This document shows positions 57,006-64,000 of a stretch of DNA of 64,000 bases, piece after piece. Origin of the DNA: a virus; IMG/VR virus record IMGVR_UViG_3300020186_000013, positions 1-64,000 of that record. One strand, written 5' to 3'. A program made the translations under genes and the position numbers. The notes under the pieces were generated by a model. That model had not been told where the DNA came from and made no database searches. It was given only the letters and a program-made list of their open reading frames with translations. Numbering within the stretch: the first letter of the stretch is position 1; the number at the start of each line of letters is the position of its first letter.

Positions 57006-58175
57006 CTACTTGAAGAACGACGCCATTGCGGCGATATCGAGACCCTTCGTGATCTCCTTCTCTGCCGTTTGCAGCCGGATCAACTCGGCCTTGCTGTCTT
57101 CGATGGCCTTCACGGCCTTGGCCTGGTTCGTGCGGTTGGTCATGAGCTGATCAACCGTCTTGGACATCTCGGCGAACTTCTTCTGGTTCGCGATCAAAAT
57201 CGCGACCGGGTCGGACGCTGCTGGCGGGGTCGCTGCTGCGACGGCGGGTGTCGCAGACGGAACCACGGGCAGCACCGTGGGGACGGGGGGCGGCGGCTGG
57301 ACGACGGCACGGGGGATGGCCGCACGGGCGGCAGCTACCCGGTCGACAGCGGCCTGGTCGGAAACACCGAAATGGCTGGATGGCTTGTACGCGGGGGTGG
57401 TGCTGCGGTGCCCGTTGCCGTTGGCGTGTGGGGCGGGCGTCACTGGAACGATTACCTCCTCGGGGTCAGGCTCTTCGGTCTCTTCAGGCTCCTCCATCTC
57501 TTCGGACACCCGGCAGTCCTGTTCGCTGTCGTCGGCGTGAGCGACAAACTCCAGACCCTTCTGGGTGACCGCGTAATGAGTCTTCTCATCCTTGAGCAGA
57601 CCCAAGCACACTGCATGCTCCAGCACCTCCAACCAATGGGACACGTCGACGTCTTCTTTGGTCATCCGGCGAGCGACCTTATCGACGAACGTGTTCATGA
57701 ACTGGAACCTGCCCTCCGTAACGACCTCGTCGACAGCCTCCAGCAAGAGGACCAAGGTCAGATCGTCGACATCAAGGTCGATGTGGTCGACGCACCGCGA
57801 CTCGGCCGTCTGTGCTCGTTCCTGCTTGAGCTTCTCGTCGAGGAGTTTATACACGTCCTCCGGGGTCTTGTTCTTGTCTTTGGTGACGAGCAGGACGCCC
57901 TTCAACCCTGACCCGTTGTCGCCCGGCTTCAGCCAGAGGGATACACCGTTGACCACCGGTCTCCGGACTTGGATCGGCGGCGTCTTGCCACTGACCCGGA
58001 ACGGCTCCTGGATGCGGAACACCCAGTTGCCGTAGTCGAGACCGGCCTCCTGCAAGAACGTCGTCAGCATATTCGGGCCGTGATTTGTGTAGAACTTGTT
58101 CCGGGCAATGATGCTGCCCGAGGAACCGACTACACAGTCGACATGGAACGGAGCCTTGGGCATGACAGTAGCCAC
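57006..58175 (-). CDS. Unknown 389-aa protein with Ala/Pro linker
   Basis: N-terminal ~200 residues globular (TFLQEAGLDYGNWVFRIQEP; LLLEAVDEVVTEGRFQFMNT), then a winged-helix-like strip (AVCLGLLKDEKTHYAVTQKG), an acidic stretch (EEPEETEEPDPEEV), a Pro/Ala-rich linker (~245-320) and a C-terminal helix pair. Modular, perhaps a structural or scaffold protein. Function unknown. Confidence 0.55.
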   Translation of the reverse strand: MATVMPKAPFHVDCVVGSSGSIIARNKFYTNHGPNMLTTFLQEAGLDYGNWVFRIQEPFRVSGKTPPIQVRRPVVNGVSLWLKPGDNGSGLKGVLLVTKDKNKTPEDVYKLLDEKLKQERAQTAESRCVDHIDLDVDDLTLVLLLEAVDEVVTEGRFQFMNTFVDKVARRMTKEDVDVSHWLEVLEHAVCLGLLKDEKTHYAVTQKGLEFVAHADDSEQDCRVSEEMEEPEETEEPDPEEVIVPVTPAPHANGNGHRSTTPAYKPSSHFGVSDQAAVDRVAAARAAIPRAVVQPPPPVPTVLPVVPSATPAVAAATPPAASDPVAILIANQKKFAEMSKTVDQLMTNRTNQAKAVKAIEDSKAELIRLQTAEKEITKGLDIAAMASFFK

Positions 58176-58193
58176 GGTGATCTCCTCGAAAGT

Positions 58194-58215
58194 GCCCGGA
58201 GCGGATGCTCCGGGC
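58194..58215 (-). terminator. Intergenic hairpin upstream of 57006-58175
   Basis: Perfect 9-bp stem (GCCCGGAGC/GCTCCGGGC) with a 4-nt loop, between 58228-58797 and the next gene; on the minus strand it is followed by ACTTTCG, a weak U-tract. Terminator or attenuator candidate. Confidence 0.5.
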
Positions 58216-58227
58216 GGGGATTGGAAC

Positions 58228-58797
58228 CTACACCAGCGACGCGGTCAGAGCAGCTTCCTGCTCGACGGACCAACAAGCATAACCTGGCGTGTCCTTCGGG
58301 AAGAAGGAACGCGGGGCCACCTTCTCGCACCAGTTCTCGTGCTCGCCTTCGAGCACCCACGCATAGAAGCCCTGGAAGGCACCCTGCGTGTACTCGCTGT
58401 CGTAGTCCATCCGGCGTTCGAGGCCCTTCCGCAGGAAGTACCGGCCTCCCTCCTTGCACTCGCGGTTGAAGGACCACACGTCGGCGGCGACGGCGTACTT
58501 GTCGAGCACATCGTTCAGGCCGTCGTTGAAGCCCACCCAATCGGCACCCTCCAGCCAGCTGCCGCACCGGTGCTTCTTCTGCACGAACGGGTTGGCGATG
58601 CAGGCGTTGGGGTGCTGACCGCAGTAGTCCTTCTTCTTCTTGAGCCGCACCGTGTCAATTCGGACGATCGCCTTCCACCGGGGGTGGTACTCAGTCTCCA
58701 CCTTCGCTCGGAACCGGCTCGTCTCCAGAGCCTTGTTGATCAGCCACGCCAGGTCCCCCGGCGACCTCTTCTCCGTCTTGCTCGGCTTAATAAACAT
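58228..58797 (-). CDS. Unknown 189-aa protein
   Basis: Rich in aromatic and charged residues (NDVLDKYAVAADVWSFNREC; FYAWVLEGEHENWCEKVAPR) with several Cys. No family recognised. It overlaps the preceding gene's end by 11 nt. Confidence 0.55.
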   Translation of the reverse strand: MFIKPSKTEKRSPGDLAWLINKALETSRFRAKVETEYHPRWKAIVRIDTVRLKKKKDYCGQHPNACIANPFVQKKHRCGSWLEGADWVGFNDGLNDVLDKYAVAADVWSFNRECKEGGRYFLRKGLERRMDYDSEYTQGAFQGFYAWVLEGEHENWCEKVAPRSFFPKDTPGYACWSVEQEAALTASLV

Positions 58798-59284
58798 TCG
58801 TCTTCTCCTTGGCCGCTCCTCGCGGCAGACCCAACTTGTCCCACACTTCGTCCAGGATGAACGCCGTCCGGCACTTCAGCAGGTGGTCGACCAACTCTTG
58901 CGGCTGCATCACGCGAGTGATGTACTGCTCACTAACCAGCACCCATCCGCCCGTGCGGTGGGGATTCTGCAAGTACGGGCGGAACGGCTTGTTGCCGTAT
59001 CGCATGCTGAGGTAGTGACTCTTCTCGCGTTCGTACGCCACACGGTCACGCTTGTCATCTTCCTCCGCGTTGTTCGACACTGAGATGAGGATGACCCCAC
59101 GCTTCATGTAGCCTTCGCACTTGTCGCACGGATAGTCGTCGAAGACTGTGTTGCGGGGGGCCTCCCGGTCGCCCTTCAACTCGCCCATCAGGATCAGCTC
59201 GTTCTTGGGCTCGTTGCAGAAGTAGCACAGCGGGATGCACGGGTTGACGCCGTGCTGTTTACTTATTCGGATGCTTCCGCTCAC
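58787..59284 (-). CDS. Conserved phage protein with a Cys-rich domain
   Basis: A 165-aa protein from GTG 59284 (AGGAGG, 4-nt spacing). GVNPCIPLCYFCNEPKNELI, then YPCDKCEGYMKRGVILISVS, is a Cys-pair arrangement that recurs in many phage proteins of unknown function. The C-terminus is helical (LVDHLLKCRTAFILDEVWDK). Confidence 0.65.
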   Translation of the reverse strand: MSGSIRISKQHGVNPCIPLCYFCNEPKNELILMGELKGDREAPRNTVFDDYPCDKCEGYMKRGVILISVSNNAEEDDKRDRVAYEREKSHYLSMRYGNKPFRPYLQNPHRTGGWVLVSEQYITRVMQPQELVDHLLKCRTAFILDEVWDKLGLPRGAAKEKTNVY

Positions 59285-59666
59285 GTGGCCTCCTCTTCGG
59301 TTTGTGTGGCCCCTCGTCCGGGGTGGCGGAGTTGAACCATAGGTCACTGTCGTCTTCGGGGAGGGCCGCAGCCGGGGCGTCCTTCGCCGGTTCTGGTTCT
59401 TTCTTCTTCGGTGTCGTCTTGACCTTCACGGGATAGATCTCGATCAGCCCGACGTTCGGCCCCTGCGAGACGTGCTCCAACTCAATGTCGCACGTCTCGC
59501 AGGTCCCGGAGAAGCATGCGTAGCCCTTGCCTCTCATTTGCACCACACCCCGACACTTCGGACACGGCAGGGTCAGCGTCTCGCCTCGTTTGCGTTTCGC
59601 CGCGTCCTGCTTATTGTCCGTCTGCTTGGGGAGTTTGTTCTGACCCCTTCTCCTTGGTTGGGCCAT
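59259..59666 (-). CDS. Basic protein with zinc ribbon
   Basis: A 135-aa protein: basic N-terminus (RRRGQNKLPKQTDNKQDAAK), then LPCPKCRGVVQMRGKGYACF and CETCDIELEHVSQ as a zinc ribbon, then a charged tail. Possible nucleic-acid binding. The ATG at 59666 has a weak SD. Confidence 0.6.
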   Translation of the reverse strand: MAQPRRRGQNKLPKQTDNKQDAAKRKRGETLTLPCPKCRGVVQMRGKGYACFSGTCETCDIELEHVSQGPNVGLIEIYPVKVKTTPKKKEPEPAKDAPAAALPEDDSDLWFNSATPDEGPHKPKRRPRERKHPNK

Positions 59667-60057
59667 TGAGTTTTTTCCGTTTAGCGTAGTGCAGGTTCTT
59701 GTACTCCGGGCGGCTTTGTAGCTCTTCCCGACACTCCTTTTGCACGGCATAGCGAGCCGCCTTGAGAAGCGGGAAGCGTGCCCTCCCGTCGTCGAGAGTG
59801 TCTATGTGCAGCGGCCCCAGTGTGCACATGTTTGCCAGCAAGGCACACGGGTACTTGGCCCACCGCAGGACTACCAGGGCGTTGTCGTCGTCGCCGTTGA
59901 GGCACCACGACGTGTCGACGCACGCATGCAGATGGCTAAGAGCCTTCAGATGGCTCCTGACGTGTCCGTTGCGGATGTCCTCGACGACCCCGTCGACGAG
60001 CTTCTGGACCTCCTCCTGGTAGAGGCCCTGCTCCTCCTGCTCTTTCAGGTCGCTCAC
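59611..60057 (-). CDS. Unknown 148-aa protein
   Basis: GTG 60057 overlaps the sigma-like gene's TGA (GTGA) with GAGGAG 5 nt upstream. Helical start (EEQGLYQEEVQKLVDGVVED); later CLNGDDDNALVVLRWAKYPC. No family recognised. Confidence 0.6.
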   Translation of the reverse strand: MSDLKEQEEQGLYQEEVQKLVDGVVEDIRNGHVRSHLKALSHLHACVDTSWCLNGDDDNALVVLRWAKYPCALLANMCTLGPLHIDTLDDGRARFPLLKAARYAVQKECREELQSRPEYKNLHYAKRKKLNGPTKEKGSEQTPQADGQ

Positions 60058-60467
60058 TTGTACTCCTCCCACAGCTCGCGTGTGTGTAAGTGCATGTACT
60101 GCTCGCACTTCCGAAGTGCGTTCACGATCCTCTGTCGCACTACCTCCTTGGAGACCGGGATCGGAAACGTATTGCCGATCTCGCCGAGAGTGAGTTCATT
60201 CCAAAACCGCTCGTGGATGACGTGGCGATGCTTGGCGATCAGGTGTCGCAGCATCGTAGCGACATGGTCACGACGTTCCTCGTCCGCCAGGTGCTGCTCT
60301 CCCTCGTTGTCAACGGTCGCAAAAACGGGGGCCGTGCCGAGTACGTACGAGTTTCCTAGCTCACTGAACAATGCGACATACGGCCGACGGTAAATCCGTC
60401 CCCTGCGACGTCGTATCGTGGCGAACCAATGCTGCTCGGCCCGCCACGACAGTATCTCGAAGTACAT
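60054..60467 (-). CDS. Sigma-70 region 4-like protein
   Basis: A 137-aa protein whose second half carries LRHLIAKHRHVIHERFWNEL, TLGEIGNTFPIPVSKEVVRQ and RIVNALRKCEQYM, the two-helix HTH of sigma region 4 that reads -35 elements. Region 2 is not seen, and the N-terminal ~50 residues are basic/aromatic. It is thus either a minimal sigma or an anti-/co-sigma-like activator. ATG 60467. It could cooperate with the alpha-CTD-like protein at 38 kb. Confidence 0.72.
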   Translation of the reverse strand: MYFEILSWRAEQHWFATIRRRRGRIYRRPYVALFSELGNSYVLGTAPVFATVDNEGEQHLADEERRDHVATMLRHLIAKHRHVIHERFWNELTLGEIGNTFPIPVSKEVVRQRIVNALRKCEQYMHLHTRELWEEYK

Positions 60468-60509
60468 GCACTTGACGCAGTACGTGCTGAACTTCCCCGG
60501 ACCGGGTTT

Positions 60510-60650
60510 TTAGTTGTTGACCGCGTGCATGTACCCGATGCCGGCCGGTCCCATTAAGTCTAAGGCAGACTCCCCCGCTCTTTTGAACCGGGTCACGGCC
60601 CAGAAGAGCAGCGGGAGGTGCTTCTCGGAGTCAATCGGTGCCGCCGTCAC
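60510..60650 (-). CDS. 46-aa protein found between sigma-like and methyltransferase-like genes
   Basis: Direct translation: GTG 60650 (overlapping the upstream stop as GTGA) gives APIDSEKHLPLLFWAVTRFK, RAGESALDLMGPAGIGYM, then HAVNN and TAA. Weak SD (GGTGG). Small, slightly hydrophobic protein of unknown role; it fills what is otherwise a 180-bp gap. Confidence 0.55.
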   Translation of the reverse strand: MTAAPIDSEKHLPLLFWAVTRFKRAGESALDLMGPAGIGYMHAVNN

Positions 60651-61432
60651 TTGACCACCGAGTCACCCCACCCCCACACGTGCGGCAGGCGGTCCTTGAG
60701 TTTCTGGAACGTCTTGTCGTCGACGGCGTCGCCATACGACGGCCAGATGTCCAGAAGGTAGCGGGTCTCGTCCTGGTCGGTGTCTACCGCCATGAACTCT
60801 AGTACGTCACCCGCCACGTACTTGACCTTGGTCGTGGCCGGGTACGTCTTCTCGATCCGGGGCCGCAGCCAGTCCATCAGGTGGGTGCTGCGTTCGACGA
60901 CGACGACCTCAGTCACGGACGGCTTCTCGCAGACCTTGTTGAGGAACCACCCCATGCCGAGCCCGCCGATGACCACTCGCCCCGTGGCCAGCATGAGCCC
61001 ACGCCGCTGCGTCAGGATTTCGGCCGGCGTCAGGCTCATCCACACCTTAGGCTTGTCCGACCGACTGTTGACCTCGGCCAGCACGGGGATCGTCACGTCG
61101 CCCGTGAAGAACACCCGGCCCCGTCGCCGACCCTGGCGAATGGGCAGAGCCTCGCCACGTGGCAAGATCCGGTTGCAGTACAAGAACTTGCCGCACGGAC
61201 TGTTGACCCCTTGCTTGGGGTCGACGATGTACTCCTTGGGCTTCACGGCCGGCGTGTCAAACAGCCGCTCGGGCTTAAAGGTCTTAGCCTTCAGGCACAG
61301 AGAGTCACGGAACTTCGTCTTGTCCTCGTCCCAGGCTTCCGCGTTGGGTACGAGGGTGTTCTCGAAGAAATCCTTCTCCTGCCGTTCGATCGCGTCAGCC
61401 ATTCCCTGGGACAGCAGAAACATCGGAATCAT
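60647..61432 (-). CDS. SAM-dependent methyltransferase-like (spermidine synthase fold)
   Basis: A 261-aa Rossmann-fold protein. RVVIGGLGMGWFLNKV (~152-167) is the glycine-rich SAM/dcSAM loop, followed by EVVVVERSTHLMDWLRP and KVKYVAGDVLEFMAV, the order seen in spermidine synthase-like enzymes. No DNA-methylase NPPY motif. The ATG overlaps the small upstream gene's TGA (ATGA). Substrate unknown. Confidence 0.7.
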   Translation of the reverse strand: MIPMFLLSQGMADAIERQEKDFFENTLVPNAEAWDEDKTKFRDSLCLKAKTFKPERLFDTPAVKPKEYIVDPKQGVNSPCGKFLYCNRILPRGEALPIRQGRRRGRVFFTGDVTIPVLAEVNSRSDKPKVWMSLTPAEILTQRRGLMLATGRVVIGGLGMGWFLNKVCEKPSVTEVVVVERSTHLMDWLRPRIEKTYPATTKVKYVAGDVLEFMAVDTDQDETRYLLDIWPSYGDAVDDKTFQKLKDRLPHVWGWGDSVVK

Positions 61433-61590
61433 CCTTCGCCTCCAAGATCGGGACCAAGCTCCTCGGGGAGCTGGTCGTTAGTTGTATCTTCATCGCACGG
61501 CGTGGCGGCTCGGGCCAGGGTCTGTTCCGAGCACGCCTCGCACCGCCCCTGGCAACATGCCTGGGGCGGGATCTCGTTCTGATCACTCAA
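61429..61590 (-). CDS. Small Cys-motif protein (TTG start)
   Basis: A 53-aa protein: TTG 61590 with AAAGGAG 7 nt upstream. SDQNEIPPQACCQGRCEACS is a compact Cys pattern (CC...C..C), then an acidic tail. Coupled by ATGA to the methyltransferase-like gene. Confidence 0.6.
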   Translation of the reverse strand: MSDQNEIPPQACCQGRCEACSEQTLARAATPCDEDTTNDQLPEELGPDLGGEG

Positions 61591-61960
61591 CGACTAACTC
61601 CTTTTTCAGCCGCTCGACCGTCGCCAAGGCGTCGGCGAGCTGCTCCTGTTTGGTCTTAACCACCGCTTCCTTGGCGATGACCAGGTGGTTCATATGTTCC
61701 AACGTCGCGTCGACGTCTCGGCCGATCACGTCCATGATGGTGTTGGCGAAGTCCTGGGCGTAGTCCCACGTCATCTCGGATGTGCCTCCCTCGCACTCCA
61801 AGCCGCACTCTCTGAACGTGTTGTTAATCAGGGAGTGAACGGCGTCGGCAAACCAGCCGTTCATCCTAGACCGGTCGCCCACAGATGCCAGCTTCGGGCT
61901 GACTTGGACCTTGCCGCCTGGCACAACGGACAGGTAGATCGGTTTCGTCGCGTTACTCAT
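61583..61960 (-). CDS. Unknown 125-aa protein with C-terminal coiled coil
   Basis: ATG 61960 overlaps the upstream stop (ATGA). Middle DAVHSLINNTFRECGLECEG, and a coiled-coil end (VIAKEAVVKTKQEQLADALA, TVERLKKEL). Unknown function. Confidence 0.6.
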   Translation of the reverse strand: MSNATKPIYLSVVPGGKVQVSPKLASVGDRSRMNGWFADAVHSLINNTFRECGLECEGGTSEMTWDYAQDFANTIMDVIGRDVDATLEHMNHLVIAKEAVVKTKQEQLADALATVERLKKELVVE

Positions 61961-62241
61961 TCCTTTTGATCCTCCTCCACCCAGACGACCGGGCTGATGT
62001 GGTCCCACCCGATCTTCCGGAGGGCGTCAATCAGGTCGTCGTAGCCCCAGCTGTTGGGGCTGCTCTTCTTCACCTTGGCCAGCGTCCGGTTGATGTCGGA
62101 TATGGCCCTCGCCTTCGTCCGCACGGCAGGCGGGGCTACCGCGATGCCGTGCGGATACGTGTCGTCACCCGACTCGTCGTAGAGGGTGACGTAAATCCGC
62201 CCCTGGAAAGGCTTAGATTTGGTGTCCTTGTTCAGGAGCAT
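61957..62241 (-). CDS. Unknown 94-aa protein
   Basis: ATG 62241 (GGAG 5 nt upstream, TGATG overlap). Sequence IYVTLYDESGDDTYPHGIAV, then KARAISDINRTLAKVKKSSP, a small alpha/beta protein. Function unknown. Confidence 0.6.
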   Translation of the reverse strand: MLLNKDTKSKPFQGRIYVTLYDESGDDTYPHGIAVAPPAVRTKARAISDINRTLAKVKKSSPNSWGYDDLIDALRKIGWDHISPVVWVEEDQKE

Positions 62242-62708
62242 CACGTCTCCTGCGTGGGGTCGTGCTCGTAGTCGTCGTCTTCCTGGTTGGCCAGCGAGTC
62301 CTTCACGAACTCCGGGTCGGCCAGGCCGATGTTCATCTCGACCGTGGCCACCCAGTAACGATCGTCGCCCTCGACGCGGAACAGCACGGTGGGGTGCATC
62401 CCCGAGCCGTCGAGCATCCGCCCGCCCGCCATGAGCACCTCCGCGATGGTGCCGCCGGGCGTGATCGACAACTCGTCGTCGTCGAGGATGACCTCGCGGA
62501 CCACGGCCGTCTTGGACAACTCGTCCGAGACCGAGTTGCCGTAGTTGATCTTCTCGCACAAGACGTCGATGTCGGACGCCGAAGGAGGGTCGACATCGTA
62601 GAAGTGGTCGCTGTCCTTCATGGCGAGCATCAGGTCTTGGTTGAAGCTCTCTTGAAGGCGTCGGAGGGCGAACAGCACGGCGGCTGTTTCCTGCTTGTTG
62701 AGTGTCAT
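62241..62708 (-). CDS. Unknown 155-aa protein
   Basis: ATG 62708 (TGATG overlap). N-terminal helix TLNKQETAAVLFALRRLQES, acidic C-terminus. Beta-rich middle (HPTVLFRVEGDDRYWVATVE). No family recognised. Confidence 0.6.
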   Translation of the reverse strand: MTLNKQETAAVLFALRRLQESFNQDLMLAMKDSDHFYDVDPPSASDIDVLCEKINYGNSVSDELSKTAVVREVILDDDELSITPGGTIAEVLMAGGRMLDGSGMHPTVLFRVEGDDRYWVATVEMNIGLADPEFVKDSLANQEDDDYEHDPTQET

Positions 62709-62923
62709 CACAACCTTTCGGTTTGGTCCTTGTCCGCCTTGACGGACTCGGTCTCGCTGTCTTCGACGATCCACGCCTTGGCGGGGAAGCGACCCGACAG
62801 GGCTGCCTGCACGGCGTTGTGCTCGGCCTCCTGCTGCGTCGCCCCCTCGACGGTGATGTCCATCGTCGAGTCAACCTGCTCACGCCGGAGGAGGGTTACC
62901 CGCCACCGCTTTTTCTTTGCCAC
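62708..62923 (-). CDS. Unknown 71-aa protein
   Basis: GTG 62923. WRVTLLRREQVDSTMDITVE, then AALSGRFPAKAWIVEDSETE. Small alpha/beta protein; overlaps 62880-63116. Confidence 0.55.
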   Translation of the reverse strand: MAKKKRWRVTLLRREQVDSTMDITVEGATQQEAEHNAVQAALSGRFPAKAWIVEDSETESVKADKDQTERL

Positions 62924-63116
62924 TGTCCTTCTCCTTGGTGTCGACCAGGAGCCACACGCGGACCCAGACCTGCTCGGTGCCCAGCGACACGTGGTCGGGC
63001 ACGTCGTGCTTGATGCCCTTCTCGGCGAGCATCTTCACGGTCGCGTCGACGTACTGCTGCTTGGTGGCCTCGCGTTGCTCGGGCGTCAACTTTTCGGGGT
63101 CGTATACGATAGGCAC
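62880..63116 (-). CDS. Unknown 78-aa protein
   Basis: VWVRVWLLVDTKEKDSGKEK end with a helical middle (QQYVDATVKMLAEKGIKHDV). Start at 63116, close to the intergenic control region. Function unknown. Confidence 0.55.
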   Translation of the reverse strand: MPIVYDPEKLTPEQREATKQQYVDATVKMLAEKGIKHDVPDHVSLGTEQVWVRVWLLVDTKEKDSGKEKAVAGNPPPA

Positions 63117-63213
63117 GTTTGGTCTCCGGGAATAGGGTCATGGTTTTGGAATTCCATGACCCCATAAAAAATCGAACTTAGGGTCGAGTTAGAAACCGGA
63201 TTCTATGTCGAAC
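63117..63213. promoter_or_regulatory. Intergenic hub: hairpin, palindrome and repeat copies
   Basis: Contains a 9-bp-arm hairpin (GGGTCATGG at 63135-63143, CCATGACCC at 63154-63162), two inverted repeats of the CTAAGTTCGAT element (63171-63183 and near 63208) and the 16-bp palindrome (63190-63205). It is the only place where both repeat classes meet. Confidence 0.6.
63190..63205. repeat. 16-bp gene-junction palindrome, copy 7
   Basis: TAGAAACCGGATTCTA. Unlike most copies it does not contain the stop codon of the upstream gene (63214), though it lies 9 nt away. Confidence 0.65.
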
Positions 63214-63720
63214 TTAAGCCGGCAGCGTTTCGTCTTCGTCCTTCTCGCGGAGTTCGAGCACCCGCTTTATGGCGTCTATGTGGTCGGTTTGCTCGACGCT
63301 GCGACTACCGGCGTCCGGGAAAGCCGCCTCCCTAACAGAGAGTTCTTCCCGAAGTTCCGGGGTGGTTATCAGCTTGTACACACGGATCAACGTGTTGTCG
63401 AACTCCTCCTCTTCTTCTTCCTCGGGGTTCTCACCGAATTGCTCCGTTGCTTCGTAGCGGAGCGTATCCCAGTTGACGCCCTGCTCAGCGTCGTGGTTAC
63501 GGTTCGCCTCCCGCAGCACCTCCATGGCCTGCTCGTCGGTCAGACCGGCGTAAATGCTGTGCACGTCCCTGACGTCCCACGTGATGGCGATTTTATCTTT
63601 CCAGTAGTCCTGAAGGAGTGCCAGGACTGCCTTATTGATCGCCTTCTTGGTCTTGAGCGGCTTCGCGGTCAGCTTCGCTGCGACCAGCTCGGCCATCTTC
63701 TCCAATTGGTGGCTGTACAT
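63214..63720 (-). CDS. Unknown 168-aa protein
   Basis: ATG 63720, GGAG nearby. Helical (KTKKAINKAVLALLQDYWKD; VEQTDHIDAIKRVLELREKD) with an EEEEEEE acidic run. Overlaps the upstream truncated gene by 89 nt. No family recognised. Confidence 0.55.
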   Translation of the reverse strand: MYSHQLEKMAELVAAKLTAKPLKTKKAINKAVLALLQDYWKDKIAITWDVRDVHSIYAGLTDEQAMEVLREANRNHDAEQGVNWDTLRYEATEQFGENPEEEEEEEFDNTLIRVYKLITTPELREELSVREAAFPDAGSRSVEQTDHIDAIKRVLELREKDEDETLPA

Positions 63721-64000
63721 CGTCTCTCCGTTGGATGTAGTTGGCCGTCAGCCAGACGACCTCCGCTTCCTTCGCCACGCCCTCGCGGTCGAACGTGTGT
63801 GTCAGGCAGACCCGGTACTTCTCGTCGCCCGTGGCGTCAGCCAGGTGGCTGAAGTCCACGTAGAACCGACCGGCGTTCGGGCCGTCCTCCACCGTATTGA
63901 TGATGGACGCCCGCCGCCGGCTGGCGGCAAAGTCCGGTCCAAACGCCTTCTCCCATGGGAAGTTGTCGTCGTGGATTGCCCGGACCTTGCCGCCTGGTGA
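63632..64000 (-). CDS. Unknown protein, N-terminus cut by the window edge
   Basis: The frame continues to the right border (HDDNFPWEKAFGPDFAASRR, NTVEDGPNAGRFYVDF), so the start lies outside. Readable part resembles a small beta-rich protein (YRVCLTHTFDREGVAKEAEV). The last ~29 residues overlap the next gene and look less reliable. Confidence 0.55.
   Translation of the reverse strand, partial: SPGGKVRAIHDDNFPWEKAFGPDFAASRRRASIINTVEDGPNAGRFYVDFSHLADATGDEKYRVCLTHTFDREGVAKEAEVVWLTANYIQRRDDVQPPIGEDGRAGRSEADREAAQDQEGDQ

Noticed and set aside
1-64000. tRNA, rRNA or integrase genes marking a prophage
   Set aside because: No cloverleaf, rRNA-like or recombinase signature was seen by eye; a dedicated tRNA scan would be needed to exclude unusual tRNAs.

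Overview
The window looks like 64 kb of a large double-stranded DNA tailed phage (or an integrated copy of one), about 60% GC. It is packed almost entirely with leftward (minus-strand) genes that overlap by 1-4 bases (ATGA, GTGA, TAATG) and carry GGAG/AGGAGG ribosome-binding sites. Only two genes run rightward: the large terminase subunit (44.2-47.4 kb) and a protein of unknown function (54.5-55.7 kb). No tRNA, rRNA, CRISPR array, transposase, integrase or recognisable capsid/tail gene was seen. The likely host is a Gemmata-type planctomycete: two adjacent proteins (32.9-34.9 kb) end in a C-terminal module that I associate from memory with large paralogous families of Gemmataceae. That host call is inference.

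Layout, left to right. 0-4.3 kb: nucleotide and exonuclease functions (truncated DnaQ-type exonuclease, MazG-like pyrophosphohydrolase with a DnaJ-like zinc insert, ThyX thymidylate synthase interrupted by a LAGLIDADG intein). 4.3-9.7 kb: unknown proteins, a GT-A glycosyltransferase and a lysine-tailed DUF1016_N-like protein. 9.7-22.8 kb: replication/recombination core (RecA-like ATPase, acidic-tailed candidate SSB, dNMP-kinase-like P-loop protein, UDG-like/exonuclease/family A DNA polymerase, DnaG-type primase, DnaB-type helicase, SF2 helicase). 24.5-27.8 kb: SbcC/SbcD pair. 27.8-29.4 kb: a split HldE module (heptose-phosphate kinase plus adenylyltransferase). 29.4-44.2 kb: mostly small accessory genes, many Cys-rich, with several HTH proteins, an RNAP alpha-CTD-like protein, dCTP deaminase, GNAT acetyltransferase, RNase HI and small membrane proteins. 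44.2-47.4 kb: terminase whose intein carries its homing endonuclease in another reading frame. 47.4-52.3 kb: ParB-like and winged-helix proteins plus tandem paralogs. 52.3-52.9 kb: the largest non-coding gap, full of CCTAAGTTCGAT-type repeats, next to a second CHC2-type primase-like gene, and my best candidate for a replication origin. 56-64 kb: small unknown proteins, a sigma region-4 protein and a Rossmann methyltransferase-like protein.

How it fits together: the phage appears to bring its own replisome, recombination and end-processing machinery, dTMP supply (ThyX, Dcd, MazG, kinase) and packaging motor, and to redirect host transcription with an alpha-CTD mimic and a region-4 sigma-like protein. 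A 16-bp palindrome (consensus TAGAAACCGGTTTCTA) recurs at gene junctions across the window, usually overlapping the stop codon of the upstream gene, and is probably a phage-specific control element.

Three loci show reading-frame disturbances (terminase intein, 40.5 kb, 50.2 kb). Two small genes (60510-60650 and 61429-61590) and the edge-truncated genes at both ends were found by direct translation. Coordinates are start-curated where Shine-Dalgarno spacing allowed.
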